From positions 1 to 21,214 of the IMG/VR virus record IMGVR_UViG_3300003322_000244: DNA of 21,214 nt. One strand, 5' to 3'. Under the pieces are notes generated by a model. That model did not search any database, had not been told where the DNA came from, and worked only from the letters and a program-made list of their open reading frames with translations. Of the stretch, positions 14,671 to 19,909 are shown in pieces (the first letter of the stretch is position 1; each line of letters opens with the position of its first letter). Both the position numbers and the translations under genes were made by a program. The DNA is from a virus.

Positions 14671-14709
14671 AACAACGGGACGGTGCCACTCGACGCCGTC
14701 CCGTTTGTT
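14671..14709 (+). terminator. Terminator of the plus-strand gene
   Basis: CGGGACGG (14676-14683) pairs with CCGTCCCG (14696-14703). The flanking AACAA and TTGTT extend the stem and supply a T-rich tail (TTTGTT). It starts 2 nt after the gene's stop. The symmetry would let it work for the converging minus-strand gene too. Confidence 0.75.
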
Positions 14710-14725
14710 GCATGCGATGCCCGTG

Positions 14726-14986
14726 TTAATCCAGCGGCCAATGCCGCAGCGTTTCGTCGTCCTGCGGCCGCAGCGCCCGTTGCGGGTAGTCGCTCCGTCC
14801 GTGCTCCTCGTACCAGCAAACGTAACCGTCCATGAACTCGGCCTGCTGCCAGTCATCGAACGGAAAATTGCGCATGGCCACGATCGGACGGCCCTGTGCC
14901 GCACATTGCCATCCGGCTCGCCATGCAAGGACACGAGGCTGCCAGAAGTACCCTAGCAGCTGTTCCTTGATCCCTTCGTCACTCAT
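14726..14986 (-). CDS. Rmf/CrpP-like small protein, 86 aa
   Basis: ATG 14986 overlaps the previous stop by 4 nt, which is why I choose it over the upstream ATG at 15049. The centre has LAWRAGWQCAAQGRP (about 18-32), an aromatic stretch NFPF, and DWQQAEFMDGYVCWYEEHG. The G-W-x-x-A-x-x-G-R ... N-P-F ... W-x-x-G-Y pattern resembles ribosome modulation factor and the related CrpP family of small mobile-element proteins. In bacteria Rmf dimerises resting ribosomes. A phage version could alter host translation. The resemblance is by eye; function is uncertain. Confidence 0.55.
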   Translation of the reverse strand: MSDEGIKEQLLGYFWQPRVLAWRAGWQCAAQGRPIVAMRNFPFDDWQQAEFMDGYVCWYEEHGRSDYPQRALRPQDDETLRHWPLD

Positions 14987-15312
14987 CGCTTGTCCCCATC
15001 GTTGCCGAACGCAAACGGAATGCGCTCGATCGTTTCCTCCGCGTTCCACGATGGCCGTCCGTCGCGGAGCGCTTTGTCCGCGTCGCGATAGGCCCGTGTC
15101 AGTCGCGACATCTGGGCCAAGAGGCCCAGCGTCTTGCGCTTGTCCCGCTCATAGCTGTTCGCCATGAATAGGTCGTATAGCTCGGCTCCTCGCACGGCAC
15201 GGCGGTTGTTCCACGCCTTCCGGTGCTCGACGCAGCAGAAGACGGCCGTCGGACGAAGGCCCAGCGAGCGAAGCTCGCAACCACATTCGCGGCAGTGTGT
15301 CTCACGTGTCAT
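14983..15312 (-). CDS. Zinc-finger protein, 109 aa
   Basis: ATG 15312 has GGAG 8 nt upstream, within the preceding small gene. The N-terminus carries a zinc-binding set: Cys7, Cys10 and Cys12, then Cys26, Cys27 and His30 (HCRECGC ... VFCCVEH). The following AWNNRRAVRGAELYDLFM motif, seen in small phage proteins next to such fingers, leads into a helical basic part (RDKRKTLGLLAQMSRLTRAYRDADKAL). It may bind nucleic acid or act on a host protein. The role is not known. It is coupled to the Rmf-like gene by ATGA. Confidence 0.7.
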   Translation of the reverse strand: MTRETHCRECGCELRSLGLRPTAVFCCVEHRKAWNNRRAVRGAELYDLFMANSYERDKRKTLGLLAQMSRLTRAYRDADKALRDGRPSWNAEETIERIPFAFGNDGDKR

Positions 15313-15388
15313 GGGACAGGCTCCAGAGGTTCACGAGCGAAACGGCGAGGCTGACGCCAGCCGCGAAGAAGATAACCACGGCGACCAT
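15302..15388 (-). CDS. 28-aa single-helix membrane micropeptide
   Basis: ATG 15388 shares its A with the stop of the preceding gene (TGATG). The product MVAVVIFFAAGVSLAVSLVN plus LWSLSHDT is almost entirely one hydrophobic helix. Its 3' end overlaps the zinc-finger gene by 11 nt and carries that gene's ribosome binding site. Coupling at both ends argues that it is real. It could be inner-membrane, but function is unknown. Confidence 0.55.
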   Translation of the reverse strand: MVAVVIFFAAGVSLAVSLVNLWSLSHDT

Positions 15389-15621
15389 CAGTGTAGCCTC
15401 GCACGGGCCGGACGGCAGACGTTGCACTCAATGAGGCGAGTGGCAAAGGCCCCGTAGCGGCTGTCGAGCGACCATATGAGGCCACTGTCGATGAGGGCCT
15501 GAAAGCCCGTGGCGACCTCGCTGTCGCTGCAGACGCCTGCGTCGAAGAGCATGATGAAATCGAGCGCTTCGTTGACGCTGTGCTGGGCGAGGGCCCTGTG
15601 TTCACGTTCCTTGTTTGTCAT
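15388..15621 (-). CDS. Hypothetical protein, 77 aa
   Basis: ATG 15621 has AAAGGAG 8 nt upstream, the strong start of a short operon. The sequence is helical with EREHRALAQHSVNEALDFIMLF (residues 5-26), then DSEVATGFQALIDSGLIWSL and two Cys near the end (IECNVC). No family is recognised. It heads the coupled block 15621-14726 (micropeptide, zinc finger, Rmf-like), so it probably shares its expression timing. Confidence 0.7.
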   Translation of the reverse strand: MTNKEREHRALAQHSVNEALDFIMLFDAGVCSDSEVATGFQALIDSGLIWSLDSRYGAFATRLIECNVCRPARARLH

Positions 15622-15682
15622 GGTCTTGTCTCCTTTGGGTCGGTTTCTATCCGACTAGTCGCATGATGTCAGAGGCCGCTTT

Positions 15683-15708
15683 AAATAGCAAGAACTTTCT
15701 TGCTATTT
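15683..15708 (-). terminator. Hairpin at the HNH gene end
   Basis: AAATAGCAAG (15683-15692) and CTTGCTATTT (15699-15708) form a perfect 10-bp stem with a 6-nt loop. It includes the HNH stop codon and its minus-strand transcript ends in UAUUUAAA. It may be a weak terminator that travels with the inserted gene. Confidence 0.6.
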
Positions 15709-16131
15709 CCACGTGAGGTGGTTAACAATTTGCCACACATTGCCGACACTGAGCCTGTAATCGTCTGCTATATGTTGAAACTTATGGCCTTGTTTACGTC
15801 TGCGGCGAATTGCGGCTACATCTTTTTCGGTCAGTCTTGTGCGTCCGTGGGTCTCGCGACGAGGATGACGTCCATTTCTTATTGCGTCATGGACGTTGTC
15901 TGCCGTGGTGCCGTAGGCTAGATTGTCTAGCTTGTTATCGGCTTTCACGTCGTTGAGATGGCGTGTCACGAGATTTGATGGACGAGGTCCTAGAAATGTC
16001 TCCGCAACTAGACGATGGACTGCCCAGCCAAGCACAAAGGCGTAACCATTTCGCCACTCTATGACAGCGAACGTGAATACTATTCCCTGATCAGAGACCC
16101 ATAATCCGCTTTGTGCGTGTTGCTTAATCAT
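15703..16131 (-). CDS. HNH homing endonuclease with HTH tail
   Basis: This 142-residue protein starts at ATG 16131 with no good ribosome binding site. The HNH core is VHRLVAETFLGPRP (38-51) and TRHLNDVKADNKLDNLAYG (56-74). Expected metal and catalytic residues are His39, His58 and Asn60, plus the Asn-Leu end. A C-terminal helix-turn-helix (residues 99-140, RLTEKDVAAIRRRR ... SVGNVWQIV) gives DNA binding, as in free-standing phage homing enzymes. The region is visibly more AT-rich than its neighbours and ends in its own hairpin, which marks it as a mobile insertion between host-takeover genes. It cuts DNA of related phages lacking the gene; target not deducible. Confidence 0.85.
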   Translation of the reverse strand: MIKQHAQSGLWVSDQGIVFTFAVIEWRNGYAFVLGWAVHRLVAETFLGPRPSNLVTRHLNDVKADNKLDNLAYGTTADNVHDAIRNGRHPRRETHGRTRLTEKDVAAIRRRRKQGHKFQHIADDYRLSVGNVWQIVNHLTWK

Positions 16132-16154
16132 TCAGTCTATCCATCAACAGTCCG

Positions 16155-16457
16155 CTATGAGGCGCGGAGCATGTCCTCGTTTTCTTCGAATGTCTCATCA
16201 CACGAGGCAATGGCGTCTTCGAGGTTCTCCGCGTTACGAATGAACTGGTATTCTTCGAGGCTGATGTAGAGCCCACGCTCCGTGCGACGGTCGTGAAGGT
16301 AGAAGCGGCCGTTTCCGGCACGGGTGCCGTAGTCGGTTAGGAGGTAGCGGTCGCCGATGGCGACGGAGGATGCGTGCATGGGCTGGTAGCTCCGTGAGAA
16401 GGGCCGACCGGCTGAGCGTCGGTCGGGTGCTGGTTGGTGGGTGGAGGAGAAGAGCAT
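16155..16457 (-). CDS. Hypothetical protein, 100 aa
   Basis: I prefer ATG 16457, 8 nt after GGAG and just past the upstream gene. ATG 16379 (with GGAG) is an alternative that would give 74 residues. The first 30 residues are basic and Ser/Pro-rich. The better-formed part, from residue 30, has IGDRYLLTDYGTRAGNGRFYLHDRRTERGLYISLEEYQFI and a strongly acidic helix with ETFEENEDM. It looks like a small beta domain followed by a helix. No family is recognised. Confidence 0.65.
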   Translation of the reverse strand: MLFSSTHQPAPDRRSAGRPFSRSYQPMHASSVAIGDRYLLTDYGTRAGNGRFYLHDRRTERGLYISLEEYQFIRNAENLEDAIASCDETFEENEDMLRAS

Positions 16458-16462
16458 TGCGG

Positions 16463-16642
16463 TTACTCCGTGTCCGTGGTGATGCACATGGCGGCAATGC
16501 TATGCGTCTTGTCAGACGCGACGACGCTCTTGACGGTAGCTTCGCAGAGTGACTTGTCGTGATAGAAAATACGTTCCGACGTCGTGGCAATGCCATTGTT
16601 ATTAGTGAGGACTGTCATCCAAATGATAAGAACGTAGTACAT
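16463..16642 (-). CDS. Small secreted or membrane-anchored protein, 59 aa
   Basis: ATG 16642 follows AAAGGAA, so the upstream ATG at 16669 is rejected. The first 12 residues (MYYVLIIWMTVL) are strongly hydrophobic and resemble a short signal-anchor. The rest has two Cys (33 and 53) that could form a disulfide outside the cytoplasm. A GTTTAAAC site lies exactly 17 nt upstream of the start codon. Function unknown. Confidence 0.65.
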   Translation of the reverse strand: MYYVLIIWMTVLTNNNGIATTSERIFYHDKSLCEATVKSVVASDKTHSIAAMCITTDTE

Positions 16643-16659
16643 GGTCGTTTCCTTTCCGT

Positions 16660-16667
16660 GTTTAAAC
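16660..16667. repeat. GTTTAAAC palindromic site, 17 nt before a start codon
   Basis: An exact copy with flanks GT and AA. It ends 17 nt before the ATG at 16642, directly before the AAAGGAA ribosome binding site. The same 17-nt spacing is seen at 19250. Confidence 0.85.
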
Positions 16668-16682
16668 AATGTTTGTTTGGTG

Positions 16683-17030
16683 TCAGAAGCCGTCGTCAGG
16701 GATGGCCCCAGCCGCGCTAGCGGCTGTCTTGGCTGATACCCAATAGGTCTGGCCGTCTAGCCACGTGACAAGCAGTTTGCTCTCTCCGGTCAGCCGACCG
16801 GCCTCCGTGGCGATGCGACGGAGCGAGGACCAACCGTAGGTGTTGTTGTCGGTGACGATGTCGTAGCGGATGGCGGGTTGCTCGCGGTAGTGTCCGGTGT
16901 CTCGGTCGTACCCTCCGACGATTACGGAGGTGCTGATCCACGAGGAGAATGTGTCGGCTAGATCCTTGCGGATGACCTCGTGGGCCTCGACACTTGCTAG
17001 CGGGACGGTGATGCTGCTCAATCGTTGCAT
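16683..17030 (-). CDS. Hypothetical protein, 115 aa
   Basis: ATG 17030 has AAAGGA 7 nt upstream. The protein mixes strands and helices: SSITVPLASVEAHEVIRKDL, then WISTSVIVGGYDRDTGHYRE, YDIVTDNNTYGWSSLRRIATEAGR and KLLVTWLDGQTYWVS. It ends acidic. The Trp/Tyr content and the alternation fit a small alpha/beta fold. No family is recognised. It overlaps the one-helix membrane gene upstream by 13 nt. Confidence 0.65.
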   Translation of the reverse strand: MQRLSSITVPLASVEAHEVIRKDLADTFSSWISTSVIVGGYDRDTGHYREQPAIRYDIVTDNNTYGWSSLRRIATEAGRLTGESKLLVTWLDGQTYWVSAKTAASAAGAIPDDGF

Positions 17031-17167
17031 GTGAGGGTCCTTTCAAGTTGTTGCGAGGGGAGCTGATGGGTCGCAGCGCCGAGCCAGACGAGGCCGCCGA
17101 TGGTGGTGACGGCGATCGTGGCGAGGAAGAGGGCGAGGATCAGCGAGGCGCGTTGTTCGTGTTCCAC
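17018..17167 (-). CDS. 49-aa single-pass membrane protein
   Basis: I place the start at GTG 17167, 9 nt after GGAGGA and 2 nt past the upstream stop. An ATG further up lies within the metallopeptidase gene. After EHEQRA comes one hydrophobic helix (SLILALFLATIAVTTIGGLV) and a short polar tail with one Cys. The last 13 nt overlap the start of the 115-aa gene. The topology fits an inner-membrane protein. Function unknown. Confidence 0.65.
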   Translation of the reverse strand: MEHEQRASLILALFLATIAVTTIGGLVWLGAATHQLPSQQLERTLTCND

Positions 17168-17169
17168 GG

Positions 17170-17667
17170 CTAAGCGTCCTCCGTGGCTGGGGCGAACTCG
17201 GCCGGACGGGTGCAAAAGTCAATCGTGCGGCGGAGGCGGGGTTCGGTCGGGATGTAGCCGCCCATGGCGTAGTGGGCATAGCCGTTGGCGTCGGCCTCCC
17301 ATGGCTGGGCGCAGTAGCCTGCTTGGCCGGGATAGATAGGGAGGCCATAATTGATACCGTGCCATATGATGCCACCTATGCCGTTGCTCTTCAGCCACCC
17401 ACGTCGATGCTGTACCGCGTGGCGCAGTTCGTGAATGTAGACGAACAGGATGTCTCGCTCATTCATCATGTCGTGCATTTCGTCGCTGAAGAGGAGATAG
17501 GTCTCCTCGTCATATAGGAGGTTGTAAGACTGCACGAAGCAGGCGGTGGGATGATTGAACGAACGACGTACCTCTAAGTCCGCGACTTCGTCAGCGGGAA
17601 AGTACGTCAGCGCCTCTTTCAGTGTGACTGCTTGGCGTTCGGTCAGGGTGGTTTCATTCCGGCGCAT
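17170..17667 (-). CDS. HExxH zinc metallopeptidase-like protein
   Basis: This 165-residue protein starts at ATG 17667 behind AAAGGA. The zinc motif is HELRH at 79-83 (Glu80 catalytic), within VYIHELRHAVQH. A later EADANGYA (Glu124 as likely third ligand) gives the gluzincin pattern HExxH...E, as in ImmA/IrrE-like proteases. The preceding residues are acidic (FSDEMHDMMNERD) and Cys44, Cys119 and Cys152 are isolated. ImmA-type enzymes cut repressors or toxins, and a phage version could inactivate host defence regulators. That is inferred. It is the second zinc protease in the window, distinct from the SprT-like one. Confidence 0.7.
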   Translation of the reverse strand: MRRNETTLTERQAVTLKEALTYFPADEVADLEVRRSFNHPTACFVQSYNLLYDEETYLLFSDEMHDMMNERDILFVYIHELRHAVQHRRGWLKSNGIGGIIWHGINYGLPIYPGQAGYCAQPWEADANGYAHYAMGGYIPTEPRLRRTIDFCTRPAEFAPATEDA

Positions 17668-17714
17668 TTCGTGTCCTTTCGTTGCGTTTGTGGTTTTACC
17701 GAGCGTAGCGAGGT

Positions 17715-17730
17715 AGGGGCTTTAGCCCCT
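17715..17730 (-). terminator. Short GC hairpin between two small genes
   Basis: AGGGGC (17715-17720) and GCCCCT (17725-17730) pair around TTTA, 1 nt after the stop of the 56-aa gene. There is no U-tract after it. It may be a weak attenuator or mRNA end protector. Confidence 0.45.
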
Positions 17731-17731
17731 C

Positions 17732-17902
17732 TCACTCCCACACCCAGATCAGGTTGACGGCGACGCCTGCGAGGGTCGAGGCGTGGGCCCATTCTGGGTA
17801 GGCGATGGCGACGACCGCGCCGACGATCGTGCCGCCAGTGACGAAGAGCTGCACCTTGCGGTGGCGCTCGTAGTGGCAAATGTGGATGAGCAAGCGACGC
17901 AT
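17732..17902 (-). CDS. 56-aa membrane protein
   Basis: ATG 17902 follows GAGG with 7-10 nt spacing, and sits 10 nt after the upstream stop. The product begins MRRLLIHICHYERHRKVQ, then a hydrophobic stretch (LFVTGGTIVGAVVAIAY, residues 19-35) and another semi-hydrophobic end (STLAGVAVNLIWVW). It looks like one or two membrane helices with a basic cytoplasmic start. It is co-transcribed with the 68-aa gene. Function unknown. Confidence 0.6.
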   Translation of the reverse strand: MRRLLIHICHYERHRKVQLFVTGGTIVGAVVAIAYPEWAHASTLAGVAVNLIWVWE

Positions 17903-17912
17903 CGGCCGGTCC

Positions 17913-18119
17913 TCACTCGAAGTGGACGAAGTAGTTCAGGACGCCGAGGACGAGGAGCACTCCGCCCATGGCCGCGTAGAGCCCGTGGGCCTCCCACCAC
18001 ACGGCCCCGAAGTAGCTGCAGTGGATGGCATGGCTGCCGTGGCGCAGCGTGTCGCGGACGTGCGGCACGCGGACGACGATGTTGTGGGCGGCCAGCCATC
18101 GGTGGACGGGATCGAGCAT
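17913..18119 (-). CDS. 68-aa membrane protein
   Basis: I choose ATG 18119, with GGAGA at 5-nt spacing, over the unsupported ATG at 18221. The N-terminal half is His-rich and basic (LDPVHRWLAAHNIVVRVPHV; TLRHGSHAIHC). The C-terminal half is a membrane helix (GLYAAMGGVLLVLGVLNYFV, about 46-65). It is the first gene after the second TGATAA cluster, so that cluster probably controls or neighbours its promoter. Family not recognised. Confidence 0.7.
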   Translation of the reverse strand: MLDPVHRWLAAHNIVVRVPHVRDTLRHGSHAIHCSYFGAVWWEAHGLYAAMGGVLLVLGVLNYFVHFE

Positions 18120-18227
18120 TGAGGTCTCCTTCTGTTGGGGGATGGTGCGACAATGCGACACTCTTGCGTTCCCCTCTCGGTTGCGTCGGGGCCAGTGTAA
18201 GCGACTCCATGGGGATGTCAAACGAAA

Positions 18228-18457
18228 TTATCAAGTACGGGGCGAAAAATCGTCGCGTCAGCATGTTGATAATCTGATAATCTTGATAAACCGTTTATCA
18301 GATGGGTGCCGACGACGGCCCCTTTGCTGCACTACATACACGGAATTTACTAACGAAATCAGCAAGATGCGGAGTAATCTATATAATATATAGATATTGT
18401 CTCTTTATCAGATTATCACGTCCTTCACATACGTGACTTGATAAACCAATGTGATAA
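18228..18457. repeat. TGATAA iteron-like cluster 2 (nine copies)
   Basis: TGATAA occurs at 18267, 18275, 18284, 18439 and 18452. Its complement occurs at 18228, 18295, 18405 and 18413. As in cluster 1 there are three direct copies at 8-9 bp steps, an AT-rich middle, two inverted copies 8 bp apart and two direct copies 13-14 bp apart. Consensus YTGATAAWC. It lies in a gene-free block between a terminator and the 68-aa gene. A minus-strand promoter candidate sits in it: CTGATA (18410-18405), 17 nt, TATTAT. Origin, partition site and operator remain open. Confidence 0.75.
18378..18394. repeat. AT-only inverted repeat inside cluster 2
   Basis: TCTATAT (18378-18384) and ATATAGA (18388-18394) are perfect inverted arms around AAT. 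It lies in the middle of cluster 2 and overlaps the candidate -10 element. It would be an easily melted DNA stretch, suiting an origin unwinding element or a promoter. Confidence 0.6.
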
Positions 18458-18485
18458 ACGGCGAAAAGCGTAGTAATAACAAACA

Positions 18486-18517
18486 AATGGCCCGATGCGG
18501 GAGGTCACCGGGCCATT
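18486..18517 (-). terminator. Intrinsic terminator of the right-hand operon
   Basis: AATGGCCCG (18486-18494) and CGGGCCATT (18509-18517) form a 9-bp stem with a 14-nt loop. On the minus strand it is followed by TGTTTGTTATT. It is the first such structure after the 25-aa gene and separates the 21214-18602 gene chain from cluster 2. Confidence 0.75.
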
Positions 18518-18601
18518 CGGACGATCAGCGGTTAGGTGCGTTTCCACCCGCACCGTCAGGGACAACGGGAAGGACAAAGCGTGTCCCCTCGCCGATCATC
18601 A

Positions 18602-18679
18602 TTACTGCCACCATACACGTAGGAGTATGGCAATTGCGAAGAGGACGAGCATCACGACAACCGTGTGTACGGCGTCCAT
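18602..18679 (-). CDS. 25-aa single-helix membrane micropeptide
   Basis: ATG 18679 shares its A with the preceding stop (TAATG), a coupling junction. The product MDAVHTVVVMLVLFAIAILL plus RVWWQ is one hydrophobic helix with a short basic, Trp-rich end, resembling other tiny phage membrane peptides. It is the last gene before the terminator. Small holin-like or host-membrane roles are possible but not shown. Confidence 0.55.
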   Translation of the reverse strand: MDAVHTVVVMLVLFAIAILLRVWWQ

Positions 18680-18870
18680 TAGCTCACCATGACGGCTCGG
18701 CCGCCTTTCCAGCACAGTGGCACACCAAAGTGGCGACGGAAGGCCCGGTCGGCTCGGATGCGGCTTTCGTCGTCCGGGGCGCTGACCCAGCGGTCATAAA
18801 GCTCGCTGTACTTGTGTGGCGTCTTGCCCTTGGCGGCGTAGGGCGACTTGCCCTTATTTGGTCGGCTCAT
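18679..18870 (-). CDS. Hypothetical basic protein, 63 aa
   Basis: ATG 18870 shares its A with the upstream stop (TGATG), and GAGGAG lies 9 nt before it. The product is basic at first (MSRPNKGKSPYAAKGKTPHK), then YSELYDRWVSAPDDESRIRADRAFRRHFG. The Lys/Arg content fits nucleic-acid or ribosome contact, but there is no clear motif. It lies between the conserved 120-aa gene and a membrane micropeptide in a coupled chain. Confidence 0.65.
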   Translation of the reverse strand: MSRPNKGKSPYAAKGKTPHKYSELYDRWVSAPDDESRIRADRAFRRHFGVPLCWKGGRAVMVS

Positions 18871-19232
18871 CACTCGCACTCCTCGATGTAGTCGGCGATC
18901 TGGTCGAATGTCCAATCCTTGTTATCATTCAGATCGGAAAAGAAACTGTTGGGGTTGTTTGTTCGGAAATCGAGTTCTATGACAAGGTCTCGTGGCAATC
19001 CACCGTTTTCAAGTCCTGCGTAAATACCTGTGATTAGCGTTATTTGCGTAGGGCTTTCGTCATAGCTTACCCCAGACACAGTCAACAGCTCTGGCATCTT
19101 CTTGTGTAGCTCACAGGCTAAGACGCCCAGACAGCAGTAAGCACCGCTACCAGTCTTCAGCGACAATTTTCCCTGCTGATACTCCCCCGACCGCAGCGCG
19201 GTCACCCACATATCCTTCACGTCCTTACGCAT
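18870..19232 (-). CDS. Conserved-looking phage protein, 120 aa
   Basis: ATG 19232 has AAAGGA 7 nt upstream, so the upstream ATG 19259 is rejected. Residues 8-40 have the pattern MWVTALRSGEYQQGKLSLKT then GAYCCLGVLACEL, with adjacent Cys33-Cys34. This W..ALRSG.Y.QG...CCLGVLC.L signature is familiar from many phage hypothetical proteins of unknown function. The rest is acidic and ends YIEECE. The gene is more AT-rich than its neighbours, hinting at separate acquisition. A GTTTAAAC site lies 17 nt upstream of its start. Confidence 0.75.
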   Translation of the reverse strand: MRKDVKDMWVTALRSGEYQQGKLSLKTGSGAYCCLGVLACELHKKMPELLTVSGVSYDESPTQITLITGIYAGLENGGLPRDLVIELDFRTNNPNSFFSDLNDNKDWTFDQIADYIEECE

Positions 19233-19249
19233 GTCAGCGTCCTTTCTTC

Positions 19250-19257
19250 GTTTAAAC
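19250..19257. repeat. GTTTAAAC palindromic site, 17 nt before a start codon
   Basis: An exact copy with flanks TC and AA. It contains the TAA stop of the 34-aa ORF upstream and ends 17 nt before the ATG at 19232. The spacing matches the site at 16660. Confidence 0.85.
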
Positions 19258-19356
19258 AAGCCCCATCAGCCGGAGCACGCTCCACCCGACAGCGGCGGCT
19301 GCGACGAGCCAGTAGATTTCGTTGCTGTGTACGGGCTCCGGCTCGACGTATTTCAT
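19252..19356 (-). CDS. 34-aa membrane micropeptide
   Basis: ATG 19356 has AAAGGGA 6 nt upstream, inside the preceding gene's last codons. The product is MKYVEPEPVHSNEIYWLVAA followed by AAVGWSVLRLMGLV, so a polar start and one hydrophobic C-terminal helix. Its TAA stop is part of the GTTTAAAC site. The tight fit with both neighbours supports coding. Confidence 0.55.
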   Translation of the reverse strand: MKYVEPEPVHSNEIYWLVAAAAVGWSVLRLMGLV

Positions 19357-19357
19357 G

Positions 19358-19519
19358 CTACTTCCCTTTGCGCGTGACCCTGCGGCCGTTTGGATGGATG
19401 CTACTCTGGTGGCTTTGCTCCCCTGCCGGTTGGCCCGTCTGCGTGTAGTGCGTCAGGTGTGACAGGTGCGGACCCTTCGGTCCCTTGTAGGCTTTCCAGA
19501 ACGAGTATTTCTTTGGCAT
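19358..19519 (-). CDS. Small basic protein, 53 aa
   Basis: ATG 19519 follows GGAGA with 7-nt spacing. The product starts MPKKYSFWKAYKGPKGPHLS and is rich in Lys, His, Gly and Gln, ending GRRVTRKGK. It is highly basic and probably unstructured. Its last codons contain the ribosome binding site for the next ORF, 1 nt downstream. No family is recognised. Confidence 0.6.
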   Translation of the reverse strand: MPKKYSFWKAYKGPKGPHLSHLTHYTQTGQPAGEQSHQSSIHPNGRRVTRKGK

Positions 19520-19557
19520 CGATCATTCTCCGATTGCATAAGGGCTGTCAAGCGAAA

Positions 19558-19767
19558 TTATTCGCTTGCCGCCAGATTTTTCTTGGCCATTTCCTCGTGG
19601 TGACGGACGGCGAACGTTTCCAGATCTTCTGCGAAGTCCTTCAACGTGTAGTGAGCGGCCCAGAGCATCCCGTTGTCGAGCGACGACAGCACCGACAGAC
19701 ACTTGGTCCGCATCAGGGCCTTGGCCTGTTCGATGTCGGCCGGTACGTCACGGCGCTTCGGTGGCAT
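19558..19767 (-). CDS. Hypothetical helical protein, 69 aa
   Basis: ATG 19767 has a full AAGGAGG 6 nt upstream, one of the strongest ribosome binding sites in the window. The product is helical by composition: ADIEQAKALMRTKCLSVLSS, then MLWAAHYTLKDFAEDLETFAVRHHEEMAKK. It has one Cys. Its start overlaps the preceding 53-aa ORF by 20 nt. It looks like a small soluble helical protein. No family is recognised. Confidence 0.7.
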   Translation of the reverse strand: MPPKRRDVPADIEQAKALMRTKCLSVLSSLDNGMLWAAHYTLKDFAEDLETFAVRHHEEMAKKNLAASE

Positions 19768-19909
19768 GGTCGCCTCCTTCGCACGAGTGAACGCAAGGCG
19801 TCAGCGGCGGAGCGTCCTCGAACAGCTGATGGTTGGTGCCCCACCACAGGGCCCAGAGAAACACGACCAGCAGCACGACCGCTAGGCGTGGTGGCATGAG
19901 GTCACGCAT
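19748..19909 (-). CDS. 53-aa single-pass membrane protein
   Basis: ATG 19909 has AAGGG 10 nt upstream, and the 11-codon ORF before it overlaps by 8 nt. One hydrophobic helix (LAVVLLVVFLWALWWG, residues 9-24) is followed by a polar tail with two Cys (39 and 43) that would face the periplasm. This is a plausible accessory membrane protein. A spanin-like role cannot be claimed because no lipobox is present. The 3' end carries the strong ribosome binding site of the 69-aa gene. Confidence 0.55.
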   Translation of the reverse strand: MRDLMPPRLAVVLLVVFLWALWWGTNHQLFEDAPPLTPCVHSCEGGDHATEAP

